DNA of 6,462 nt from Bacteriovoracaceae bacterium (GTDB lineage Bacteria; Bdellovibrionota; Bacteriovoracia; Bacteriovoracales; Bacteriovoracaceae). Numbering within the stretch: the stretch's first letter is position 1; the number at the start of each line of letters is the position of its first letter. The position numbers were made by a program, and so were the translations under genes. The stretch covers positions 1 through 6,462 of the forward strand of contig SKIL01000013.1 in the NCBI GenBank assembly GCA_007116425.1, read 5' to 3'. Under the pieces are notes generated by a model, which worked only from the letters and a program-made list of their open reading frames with translations, ran no database searches and was not told where the DNA came from. Of the stretch, positions 1 to 6,462 are shown piece by piece.

Positions 1-624
1 GAGGTTACAGGGACGCCTTTGATCGAGGCCTATGGGCTTACAGAGACTTCCCCGGCGGCCTGTATTAATCCTATTGATATTGGTGGTTATAATGGAAAAA
101 TAGGTTTGCCTATTCCCTCGACAGAAGTGGCGATTAAGGATGATGATGGAAACAGTCTTCCACAAGGTGAAGTTGGGGAAATTTGTATCAAGGGACCACA
201 AGTTATGCGTGGCTATTGGAACCGACCTGAAGAAACAAAGAAAGTTATGACTAAGGATGGTTTTTTCCGTTCGGGTGATATTGGTGTGATGGATGAGAAG
301 GGCTTTTTCCAAATTGTAGATCGTAAAAAGGATATGATTCTTGTTTCTGGTTTTAATGTTTATCCGAATGAAATTGAGGAAACTGTAGCAGCTCACCCGA
401 AAGTTTTTGAAGTTGCGGCAGTTGGAGTTGACGATGATAAGAGTGGTGAAGTCGTTAAAATTTTTGTGGTTAAAAAAGATCAATCCCTAACCGAAGAAGA
501 GATCAAAGAATTTTGCAAAGAGAATTTAACTGGTTACAAGCGACCTAAGTTTGTTGAGTTTAGGGACGAGCTTCCGAAGTCAAATGTTGGAAAAATCCTA
601 AGAAAAGAGCTGCGAGACAAATAA
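1..624 (+). CDS. fadD: Long-chain-fatty-acid--CoA ligase FadD, C-terminal part (5' end outside the window)
   Basis: The enzyme activates free fatty acids to acyl-CoA with ATP through an acyl-adenylate, the entry step to beta-oxidation and phospholipid synthesis; it usually works at the inner face of the cytoplasmic membrane. The frame is open from base 1, so the gene is cut by the window edge; 207 residues remain of a family usually about 550-560 long. Seen, numbering from base 1: the adenylate-forming (ANL) motif YGLTET at 11-16, YWNRPEET at 72-79, RSGD at 90-93 (ribose-binding Asp), the hinge DRKKDMI at 107-113 followed by SGFNVYPNEIE, GYKRPK at 178-183, and the C-terminal PKSNVGKILRKEL motif, in which K198 would be the adenylation lysine. 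From memory, many stretches are nearly identical to E. coli FadD, including the FadD-type hinge and tail, so the family call is firm. It ends at TAA a few residues short of the E. coli tail. No intact partner gene is visible to suggest an operon. Confidence 0.95.
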   Translation, partial: EVTGTPLIEAYGLTETSPAACINPIDIGGYNGKIGLPIPSTEVAIKDDDGNSLPQGEVGEICIKGPQVMRGYWNRPEETKKVMTKDGFFRSGDIGVMDEKGFFQIVDRKKDMILVSGFNVYPNEIEETVAAHPKVFEVAAVGVDDDKSGEVVKIFVVKKDQSLTEEEIKEFCKENLTGYKRPKFVEFRDELPKSNVGKILRKELRDK

Positions 625-646
625 ATGACATAGGGCCATTTGGGTG

Positions 647-678
647 GTAGCTTCTTGGTCGTAAGCTGTGTATTTTTT
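647..678 (+). terminator. Possible weak terminator after fadD
   Basis: A short stem (TAGCTT at 648-653 against AAGCTG at 663-668, five Watson-Crick pairs plus wobble pairs, 9-base loop) is followed four bases later by a run of six T (673-678). The stem is short and the loop large, so this is only a candidate for the end of the fadD transcript. The T run also belongs to the inverted repeat that follows. Confidence 0.25.
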
Positions 679-701
679 ACAACCTTGAACTTGTAAAAAA
701 T
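672..701. promoter_or_regulatory. Perfect 11-bp inverted repeat, candidate operator or AT-rich hairpin
   Basis: ATTTTTTACAA (672-682) is the exact reverse complement of TTGTAAAAAAT (691-701), with an 8-base spacer CCTTGAAC. It lies about 65 bases before the start codon of the next gene. One weak promoter reading puts a -35 at TTGTAA (691-696) and a -10 at CTTATA (715-720) with an 18-base spacer; the repeat would then overlap the -35 and could be a repressor site. As RNA, the AT-only stem would be a weak hairpin that might help end fadD transcription. The repeat is seen directly; its role is inference. Confidence 0.4.
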
Positions 702-756
702 TTATTCTAAGCGGCTTATAGGTGTTTTCAATGTTAAGGAAGAAGAAACAATTTCT

Positions 757-761
757 AGGAG
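757..761 (+). promoter_or_regulatory. Ribosome binding site that fixes the start of the small secreted protein
   Basis: AGGAG lies five bases before ATG 767. The alternative in-frame starts, GTG 722 and ATG 731, would add 15 or 12 residues (including RKKKQF) ahead of the signal peptide and have no comparable Shine-Dalgarno sequence. ATG 767 gives a signal peptide of normal length, so it is the preferred start. Confidence 0.8.
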
Positions 762-766
762 TATTT

Positions 767-1441
767 ATGTTTACTAAGACACTAGCGTTAACCTTGGGAC
801 TTTTAAGTTCTATGAGTTTTGCTTCCGTATCAAATATTGAGGTTCGGCAGGCATTTGATGGTAGAGCGGCCAGTTGTTCTACTCAGGATGATTACATTCG
901 CTTGATGCGCTCTGGGGCCTATAGAATTTCTCAACCTATAATAGAAATGGTTCAAGATTCAAGATTGTCTGTAAGCTTTGAGGTGATCTCTCTTGAATGC
1001 GAGAAAAAAAGTGACTCTGAGTTTGGCTGGAAGGTTATTGCACCAACAGAGACTCTCGAATATCCGTTCGTCGTTTTTAGAGATGGTGTTTCTGAAGAAG
1101 TGACAGTTCAGGTCGAAAGGAAGGACCCTGAAGTTCATCTCACAAATGATGAACAGGCCGGGCTTGCTACAGCTCCAGTTCTACCGTCTCGAGGTGGTGG
1201 TTATGCAGCAAGTTTAGAGTTCGATTTGCTTGAAGCGATGAACCTAAATCAGGTTAACCAGATGGATGCGGGTGAAGTTGTTCGAGTTCGTTTGGGAGTT
1301 TTTCAACGCTCAATGGTTAGACACCTTAGTTCAGATGGAACAGAGACTGACTTCAGACAAAACACAAGTGGAATGTTTTTTATTTTCTTTGATATTTCAA
1401 AAGAAAATGACAAGTTTGTCGTCGAAATTGCTCAGAAATAA
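767..1441 (+). CDS. Secreted protein of unknown function, 224 aa
   Basis: I do not recognise a family. The protein starts with a clear Sec signal peptide: K4, then a hydrophobic stretch at about 5-13, and SFA at 17-19 before a likely cut between A19 and S20. It should therefore leave the cytoplasm; no lipobox cysteine is present, so a soluble periplasmic or extracellular protein is expected. The mature part has just two cysteines, C37 and C78, which could form one disulfide. Alternating hydrophobic and charged residues (for example LSVSFEVISLE and VTVQVERK) suggest mostly beta structure. A Gly-rich turn RGGGY lies near residue 145. No catalytic motif is visible. The start follows from AGGAG at 757-761. 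The gene is flanked upstream by an inverted repeat and downstream by a strong hairpin, so it is probably transcribed on its own. It may be restricted to one lineage. Confidence 0.85.
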   Translation: MFTKTLALTLGLLSSMSFASVSNIEVRQAFDGRAASCSTQDDYIRLMRSGAYRISQPIIEMVQDSRLSVSFEVISLECEKKSDSEFGWKVIAPTETLEYPFVVFRDGVSEEVTVQVERKDPEVHLTNDEQAGLATAPVLPSRGGGYAASLEFDLLEAMNLNQVNQMDAGEVVRVRLGVFQRSMVRHLSSDGTETDFRQNTSGMFFIFFDISKENDKFVVEIAQK

Positions 1442-1449
1442 TTTAAAAT

Positions 1450-1486
1450 GCGCAGGTGTCACCTATTTTGACACCTGCGCTTCTTT
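1450..1486 (+). terminator. Strong hairpin, probable terminator of the 767-1441 gene
   Basis: GCGCAGGTGTCA (1450-1461) pairs perfectly with TGACACCTGCGC (1469-1480), giving a 12-bp stem and a 7-base loop, CCTATTT. It begins nine bases after the stop codon and is followed by TTCTTT. The stem is strong for so AT-rich a genome, but the T tail is interrupted. The opposite strand also has a T-rich flank, so the hairpin could work in both directions. The same palindrome is well placed to be an activator site for the sigma-54 promoter downstream. Confidence 0.75.
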
Positions 1487-1544
1487 ATCGTTCGTCCTGT
1501 AAATCTAACCCCTTAAAATAACAGAGAAATATCTTGTTGTGCGA

Positions 1545-1560
1545 TGGCCCATTTTTTGCA
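1545..1560 (+). promoter_or_regulatory. Sigma-54 (RpoN) -24/-12 promoter for the giant exported protein
   Basis: The sequence TGGCCCATTTTTTGCA fits the RpoN consensus TGGCAC-N5-TTGCA with one mismatch in the conserved bases. The invariant GG (1546-1547) and GC (1558-1559) are separated by exactly 10 bases, as required. Taking GC as -13/-12, transcription would start near A1571, leaving a leader of about 37 bases before GTG 1608. Such promoters need an ATP-driven enhancer-binding activator, so the gene is probably switched on under a particular condition. A housekeeping sigma-70 reading of this stretch is much poorer: TATATA at 1573-1578 has no -35 at the right distance. Confidence 0.7.
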
Positions 1561-1607
1561 CATTAATACGACTATATAAGGTTAATTTTGTAAGGGTTTA
1601 ATTTTAC

Positions 1608-4600
1608 GTGAGTACGAAAGGCATTAAAAATATTATTTCGGTTTTTGTGGTCTTTTTGACCTCATTTCAACTCGCGTTCGCGGAGTCTTTATCGCGGCTA
1701 CCGGCATCTATTCACCATGAACATAGTTTAGACCTCGTTTTTGATAAAATTAATGATTTCGGTGAGCGCTTAAGTGGTAAAGATATTGAGCTTGGTTGTA
1801 ATGGTGAACAGATTTCAGAGGCAGGATCTTGGCCCGCTAATGAGGATCAAAATCATGATCAGTTGGAGTCATTTCTATTTGGTGGAATGAACATTATTTC
1901 ATCCCCTGAGAATTCAGATACTTTCTTTGGACACAATCTCGAAAGGTTTGAAAAAAATGCTTGTTCAATGTCTATGAAAACTTGGACGGCCCAGTCAAGC
2001 TCGTCTTCATCTTTATCTCAGCAAGAAGGTGATGAATGCCATTTTAAAAGAGTGAGTGGCTTTATTGATGACTTAATTGCTGAGGCGCTAGAGTTAGAGT
2101 CGCAAGAGCGTGAGCCTGAGGTTTTGAGTTTGGAAAATCTTGATTTTAAAGCTTTTTACGATGAAGCAAAAAGACTTAATTCCTATGTTCGCAATTATGT
2201 CCAAGATCGAAGAGTCAGTGTTGAAGATCGTCAGGATTTATTGATTAATTATCTTGAGAACGTTTTAATGCCTATGCGAGATACGATTGTATTAATGCGC
2301 TCTTATCAAAACCAAAAAGGAAACTTTGAAGGAGGCCGGTTTTATCAAAACTTGCTTCTTAATTTTCCTCAAGAGCTTCTAGAGCAAGGTGCTTGGGATT
2401 TTGAGGATCGAGTTACGATGGGACCTAATCCATCTGCTGATCCTTTTTATTTACGTTTACATCAAAGAGGACACGGCTCCATTGGGATTCTTTTTAATGA
2501 AGTTGAAATTATTTCGAGAGATATTTTAACTCTAATGAGGGCCCCAACCTCTGACAATTATCTCCAGGCCGTAAAATGGATGACCCTCCAAATGATGCTT
2601 TCTCAAGTGTTTGTTTACGATTCTATTCTTGGAGAGCAAAGAAGCACTCAAATACCGAGAAGTTGTCAAATGCAAGTTGGAGAAGGCTTTCCTTCAGAAG
2701 TTAATTTTGAGTTCGTCGATGGGCGCGGTGAGGAGTTTATTGATAATATTCTCGCAAGTCACGGGCTTAGCTATAACGGAAATAACTACGAGTATATTGA
2801 GTATTACCTCGAAAATATGTCAAAAGACCCAACTGAGGATGGCTATTCTGGTTTGTTACCTTTTGAAAAATATAGAAATGCTCAGCAAGGATTAAGTGTT
2901 AGAAGAGGACATTTGGCTCCGAGCTTTGATGATATGACATATTTTGATCGAATTCTTGATATTCGACTTCCTCGCGCTCAACAAAGATATAGTAGTGTAA
3001 GACAAGGTGGTAGAGGTCAAGAGCGACGTCAATATATTTATGACGATGTCGAGTTATTAGATAAGATAGTTTCTCAGCCTGCAGAGATGACTGTTTATGA
3101 AATTATTGATGAGCATGGAAATGAAATTCATATTGATCCACGTCGACAAAATCTTTCAACATACTTAGTTGAGGTCATGCAAAGAGAAGGTGTTTTGGGG
3201 ATTGAAGAGATTCTTTCTCGTGATCTTGAGCAAAAATTAAAGTCTACAGAGTTAAGTTTAGATTTTCCTACATTGTATGGTTCTGCTGTATGGAGAAATT
3301 GGGGAATGATGACTTTAAAAGAGTATCTCAAAGAAAAAATTGAAACTGATAGCTTCGACCGTGCAACAACAAGGGCCATTAATCGTGCTTGTCAAATAAA
3401 TATGGCGAGTCCATATGGTGGACCTCCTGGGGCAAGTCCTGCGAATTTTAATATCGTGGGTGAGATCTGTCGTAGTGAAGATAATGGTGCTCCGGCAACT
3501 GCTGAACGGCTCGTGAATTATCTAGATAAGTTTAGTTTTGATAATCCCTATCTTCCTGCGCAGAGAATTGATGAGGCCAGACTAGAAACAATTTATCCGC
3601 TTGTAACTTCTATGTGGGAGCAATTGAGAGATCGATCAGATTTCACTGAAGCAAAACCTAGTGAGTATGATTTTTTAATGGGACAAATGCGGGCCCATAA
3701 CCCTTGGGCAAGAGTACGCTTGGGTTATTTAGTTGCAATGGATGAAATGCTGGCCCAAAGAGATGGCCATGAGCTTGTGAGAGGAATTACTAGAAGAGGT
3801 TCGAGAGTTACACAAAATTCGAGATGTTTCTATGATAATGTCGATGGGCTTATCGATCGTCTCTCTTCTGCCGCAAAAGATTTAGGAGTTGACCGTCCAC
3901 TTAATCCCGGTCATGGAACATCTTTATTATCTCGAAGAGAAAAAGAGAGTGTGTGGCGCAATTATCTTGATGAAACAAATGAGGCGAACTCTCAGCTTTT
4001 TACTGTTCGAGCGTCAAATGGAGAAGACTATTATACACTTTTTGAAAATCTTTCCTTTGTAACTTTGTTAACTGAAAATCAGGTTGAAGATTATCTAAGT
4101 CATAATAATATTCGCCTCAATAGAGCTGATAGAGAAACTTTAGATGAAGTTTTAGACTCATCACTTGCCCGACAAGGGGCCGACTATCTTGAAATTTACA
4201 AGTCAAAAGGAGACCTTGATCGACAGGTCGAGATCTTTGAAAGAGTTGCTCGTGAGCATGGAGTTAGTTCTGAATTTAGCGCAAAGCTAAACTTTTTAAC
4301 ACTTAATGATGAATTAAAGCGCCCCCTGTTTTCTTCAATGATTAAAGATGCAGCGAGAGAGAGACGTTCTGATATTGTTAATAATTTACATGAATTTTGC
4401 TCCTATCAAACAGATGATTTTGAATCGTTTAGAGCGATGTTTTATATGACAACTAAAGCGCATAATAACCTCAATCAAATGGCCGGCCTTTCGAGTGTAC
4501 CTGAGTCTGTAATGAAAAGACTTGAGGGAGGCTTTATGGGGATGAGTCCTGGTGAAACAAAAAATATGATGATGGCCTTAGGTGTGATGGCCCTTGCGAT

Positions 4601-6299
4601 TGGTGCAATCGTTATTGGTGCGACTTGTTCAGGTTTAACTGGAGGACTATGTGCTCCTCTTAGTGTTGCCATGATCGGAGCTGGAGTGGGTGCCTTTGCT
4701 CTCCAAATTAAACTTGTTCAAAGTGAGCTAGAGTTAAAAAATCGTGCAGATGACAGTGAGCGAAGAGTTCAAATGATGGAAGATCTCGGATTTGCTGAAC
4801 TTGGGAGTTCTGATAATGTTTCTAGAACCTGGCTGTGGACTGCTCTGGAAGCAACAATTGTGATTCCTTTAATTGGTATTGTAACAAGGTCGGTAAGCCT
4901 TGGGACAAGGTTAAGTGTTGTTAGTGCAAAAAGTATTGCTCAGCGATCGGGCAAGGTCGCTTTTCAAAGAAATGCACAAAGAGCAGTTCAAGAGGCCGAG
5001 GTTGGACTTGCTCGATATGTTTTAGGATTTGATTCTCTCTCTGGCACCTTCAGGGAGGGATATCGTGCGAGTGCGCGTACATCAAGTGAGCGTTTGTCTC
5101 AACATTTATCAAACGCTGGAGTCCCGAGAGAAAAAATTTCTTCGACTTTAAATCAATTTGATAACATTTCCTCTTTGTATCAGAGAGGACAGCTGACGAC
5201 CCGTCAGTTTATGACAAAAGTAGGTGAGATTTTATCTCCTGTTCAAAGAAGTTTTAGAGGCGTTCGACATATGCTGGCAAAAGATTTTCAGTCTGTTGCT
5301 GTGAGAGAATCTGTCAGGACGATTGATCAGAGAACGGCCAAAGTTGTTGCTGAGTATTTTGGAAATAACCCTCATCACTTACAGAGGCTTTTGAACTCAT
5401 ACGGTGGAAAAAGGCTAGATAAGGCGATTCAGACTCAACAAAGACTTCAGTCGCAACAAGGTTCTGGAGTTCCAGTTCTCGGGCCAATAAGAAGATGGAT
5501 TGTGAATAAAAGAACAGAGCAGTTGGCAACCAATGCACCAAAACTTAGAAGACTTAAATCAGAGCTCGCGCAAGTTCAAAGGTCTGGTCAATCTCTGGAG
5601 CGTTTTATTTTAAATAATCTTGATGATTTTACAGATATTTTCTTACATATCCCTATGAGAAAGCGCGAACTCCCTTATTTAGTTTTTTGGCTTGGAGCTC
5701 CTCATCTTGGGATTAAACGAGTTCCAATTATGGCAGAAATTGCTGATGGTATAATTGTAAAAAAGTTTTTTACGGCCCGTGCGCGCCTTGTTCATGAATC
5801 GTTGAAATCCCAGGCGAGACAAACACTCGGACTTCCAACATTGGTTAACTCTGAAAGTACATACGCTGTGATTAAGGCATTTGATCAAAGTATATCTCAA
5901 AGCTCTGATCGATTAAGTGCAAATCAGTTGAGACAAATGTCGCAAAAGTATGCTCAATTTCAAGACGATGCTTTCGTTCATTTAAGGCAAACTGTTGCCA
6001 AGTCAAAAAATACTCAGCTCAGTTTACCTAATGGGCAAAGCTTGGGACAGCTTGATGATCAGTCTTTAAGACGACTTTTATTTAGTCCATCCAATGCCTC
6101 AGAAAGGGCCATTGCTGAAGCCATTTGGGAAGCAACGCCTGCCGAGCAAATACTTAACTCACAAAACTTAAATCAAATTGCCCACAAGGCGGCCTTAGAG
6201 CTATCAAATTACAGAAACGCTGATGAATTTGATCGGTTTTTGGGTGCATTAAAGCTACTAACTTTGAAGAGGAATCCCGCTGTAGTTGATTTCTTTTAA
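1608..6299 (+). CDS. Giant exported protein of unknown function with a central hydrophobic Gly-rich segment, 1563 aa
   Basis: I do not recognise a family. The start is GTG 1608, the first start codon after an in-frame TAA at 1599-1601, with AAGGG at 1592-1596 (11 bases away, slightly long). Residues 1-25 form a Sec signal peptide (K4, K7, hydrophobic core 9-20, AFA at 23-25, then E26). Residues 26 to about 985 are long, mostly helical and rich in Asp and Glu, with a Ser run at 130-135 and eight cysteines (64, 119, 144, 353, 595, 621, 740, 931). Two closely spaced hydrophobic segments follow: about 987-1007, and 1014-1034 with small-residue spacing of the glycine-zipper kind. Cysteines 1007 and 1015 lie at the turn between them. 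A third segment lies at about 1075-1093, containing E1081 and P1087. Residues 1094-1563 have no cysteine, are strongly basic and rich in Gln and Arg, and look helical. No HExxH, Walker, kinase or nuclease motif was found. The frame is intact over 4.7 kb. It could be a membrane-anchored envelope protein or a secreted membrane-inserting effector. Confidence 0.9.
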   Translation: MSTKGIKNIISVFVVFLTSFQLAFAESLSRLPASIHHEHSLDLVFDKINDFGERLSGKDIELGCNGEQISEAGSWPANEDQNHDQLESFLFGGMNIISSPENSDTFFGHNLERFEKNACSMSMKTWTAQSSSSSSLSQQEGDECHFKRVSGFIDDLIAEALELESQEREPEVLSLENLDFKAFYDEAKRLNSYVRNYVQDRRVSVEDRQDLLINYLENVLMPMRDTIVLMRSYQNQKGNFEGGRFYQNLLLNFPQELLEQGAWDFEDRVTMGPNPSADPFYLRLHQRGHGSIGILFNEVEIISRDILTLMRAPTSDNYLQAVKWMTLQMMLSQVFVYDSILGEQRSTQIPRSCQMQVGEGFPSEVNFEFVDGRGEEFIDNILASHGLSYNGNNYEYIEYYLENMSKDPTEDGYSGLLPFEKYRNAQQGLSVRRGHLAPSFDDMTYFDRILDIRLPRAQQRYSSVRQGGRGQERRQYIYDDVELLDKIVSQPAEMTVYEIIDEHGNEIHIDPRRQNLSTYLVEVMQREGVLGIEEILSRDLEQKLKSTELSLDFPTLYGSAVWRNWGMMTLKEYLKEKIETDSFDRATTRAINRACQINMASPYGGPPGASPANFNIVGEICRSEDNGAPATAERLVNYLDKFSFDNPYLPAQRIDEARLETIYPLVTSMWEQLRDRSDFTEAKPSEYDFLMGQMRAHNPWARVRLGYLVAMDEMLAQRDGHELVRGITRRGSRVTQNSRCFYDNVDGLIDRLSSAAKDLGVDRPLNPGHGTSLLSRREKESVWRNYLDETNEANSQLFTVRASNGEDYYTLFENLSFVTLLTENQVEDYLSHNNIRLNRADRETLDEVLDSSLARQGADYLEIYKSKGDLDRQVEIFERVAREHGVSSEFSAKLNFLTLNDELKRPLFSSMIKDAARERRSDIVNNLHEFCSYQTDDFESFRAMFYMTTKAHNNLNQMAGLSSVPESVMKRLEGGFMGMSPGETKNMMMALGVMALAIGAIVIGATCSGLTGGLCAPLSVAMIGAGVGAFALQIKLVQSELELKNRADDSERRVQMMEDLGFAELGSSDNVSRTWLWTALEATIVIPLIGIVTRSVSLGTRLSVVSAKSIAQRSGKVAFQRNAQRAVQEAEVGLARYVLGFDSLSGTFREGYRASARTSSERLSQHLSNAGVPREKISSTLNQFDNISSLYQRGQLTTRQFMTKVGEILSPVQRSFRGVRHMLAKDFQSVAVRESVRTIDQRTAKVVAEYFGNNPHHLQRLLNSYGGKRLDKAIQTQQRLQSQQGSGVPVLGPIRRWIVNKRTEQLATNAPKLRRLKSELAQVQRSGQSLERFILNNLDDFTDIFLHIPMRKRELPYLVFWLGAPHLGIKRVPIMAEIADGIIVKKFFTARARLVHESLKSQARQTLGLPTLVNSESTYAVIKAFDQSISQSSDRLSANQLRQMSQKYAQFQDDAFVHLRQTVAKSKNTQLSLPNGQSLGQLDDQSLRRLLFSPSNASERAIAEAIWEATPAEQILNSQNLNQIAHKAALELSNYRNADEFDRFLGALKLLTLKRNPAVVDFF

Positions 6300-6309
6300 A
6301 CTCTTGTCC

Positions 6310-6325
6310 CTTATCTTTCGATAAG
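6310..6325 (+). other. Small hairpin just before the last gene
   Basis: CTTATC (6310-6315) pairs with GATAAG (6320-6325) around the loop TTTC. It is too short and lacks a T run, so it is not a convincing terminator. Its right arm ends six bases before ATG 6332 and covers the only place a ribosome binding site could be, so it might modulate translation of the next gene. A 6-bp match can also arise by chance. Confidence 0.3.
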
Positions 6326-6331
6326 TTACAC

Positions 6332-6462
6332 ATGTCTAAATATCTAAGCTTAAATTTAGTCTTGTTCTTTTGCACCTTTATAAGCATGTCTCCTAAAGTG
6401 GTTGGACAGGAATATGAGGTTATAGATTCTTTAGAGCTATTAAATCAATCAAAAAAACATCA
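6332..6462 (+). CDS. Start of an exported protein of unknown function (3' end outside the window)
   Basis: ATG 6332 opens a frame that runs off the window after 43 codons. It begins with K3, a hydrophobic core at about residues 5-19, and SPKVVG before a likely signal peptidase cut between G25 and Q26. C14 sits inside the hydrophobic core and is not in a lipobox, so this does not look like a lipoprotein. The mature part seen so far (QEYEVIDSLELL and on) is too short to name. The next ATG, at residue 19, would destroy the signal peptide, so 6332 is the better start even though no good Shine-Dalgarno sequence precedes it. It lies 32 bases after the giant gene with no clear terminator between, so it is probably its operon partner. 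Confidence 0.7.
   Translation, partial: MSKYLSLNLVLFFCTFISMSPKVVGQEYEVIDSLELLNQSKKH

Noticed and set aside
722..766. GTG 722 or ATG 731 as the start of the small secreted protein.
   Set aside because: Both would put charged residues ahead of a complete signal peptide and lack a good ribosome binding site. AGGAG at 757-761 points to ATG 767.
1266..1502. A 78-codon open frame overlapping the end of the small secreted gene.
   Set aside because: It lies in another frame of a well-supported gene and runs through the terminator hairpin; it shows no protein-like features.
1573..1580. TATATAAG as a sigma-70 -10 box.
   Set aside because: TTGCAC at 1556-1561 is only 11-13 bases away and no other -35 sits at 16-18 bases. 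The sigma-54 reading fits far better.
1564..1581. TAATACGACT followed by ATATAAGG looks like a phage T7 promoter.
   Set aside because: Only the first ten bases match; the CACTATAG part is missing or shifted, and nothing else phage-like is in the window. It is best taken as coincidence within the leader of the giant gene.
1695..1725. The HHEH sequence near residues 35-38 of the giant protein as a metalloprotease site.
   Set aside because: It does not fit HExxH, and no HExxH motif occurs elsewhere in the protein.
3128..3379. Minus-strand open frames inside the giant gene (also near 4475-4672, 5314-5541, 5679-5900 and 6154-6387).
   Set aside because: They are short, lack ribosome binding sites and lie opposite a continuous 1563-codon gene, so they are chance frames.

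Overview
The window is an AT-rich stretch of bacterial chromosome (about 40% GC by eye). Every supported gene lies on the + strand, and three of the four start with a signal peptide. The first gene is a very close match to proteobacterial FadD. The rest is lineage-specific: a small secreted orphan, a giant exported protein driven by what looks like a sigma-54 promoter, and the start of another exported protein. Together with the codon use, this suggests a Gram-negative from the Bdellovibrionota/Bacteriovoracales or a similar delta-proteobacterial group. That placement is an inference from style, not from a marker gene.

Layout. 1-624: the last 207 codons of a long-chain acyl-CoA synthetase (FadD). 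625-766: an intergenic gap with a weak hairpin and a perfect 11-bp AT-only inverted repeat (672-701). 767-1441: a 224-residue secreted protein of unknown family; a strong ribosome binding site fixes its start. 1442-1607: a perfect 12-bp GC-rich hairpin (1450-1480), then a near-consensus -24/-12 element (1545-1560). 1608-6299: one uninterrupted frame for a 1563-residue exported protein with three hydrophobic segments near residues 987-1093. 6300-6331: a short gap with a 6-bp hairpin. 6332 to the end: the first 43 codons of another exported protein.

How the parts fit. FadD is fatty-acid metabolism and its relation to the downstream genes is not evident. The giant gene and the following partial gene are 32 bp apart with no convincing terminator between them, so they probably form a transcription unit from the sigma-54 promoter. 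That would put a large membrane-anchored or secreted protein and a small secreted partner under an activator-dependent, condition-specific switch. This unit is the most likely undescribed system here. No catalytic motif was recognised in it, and its function is unknown.

No tRNA, rRNA, CRISPR array, insertion sequence or minus-strand gene was supported.
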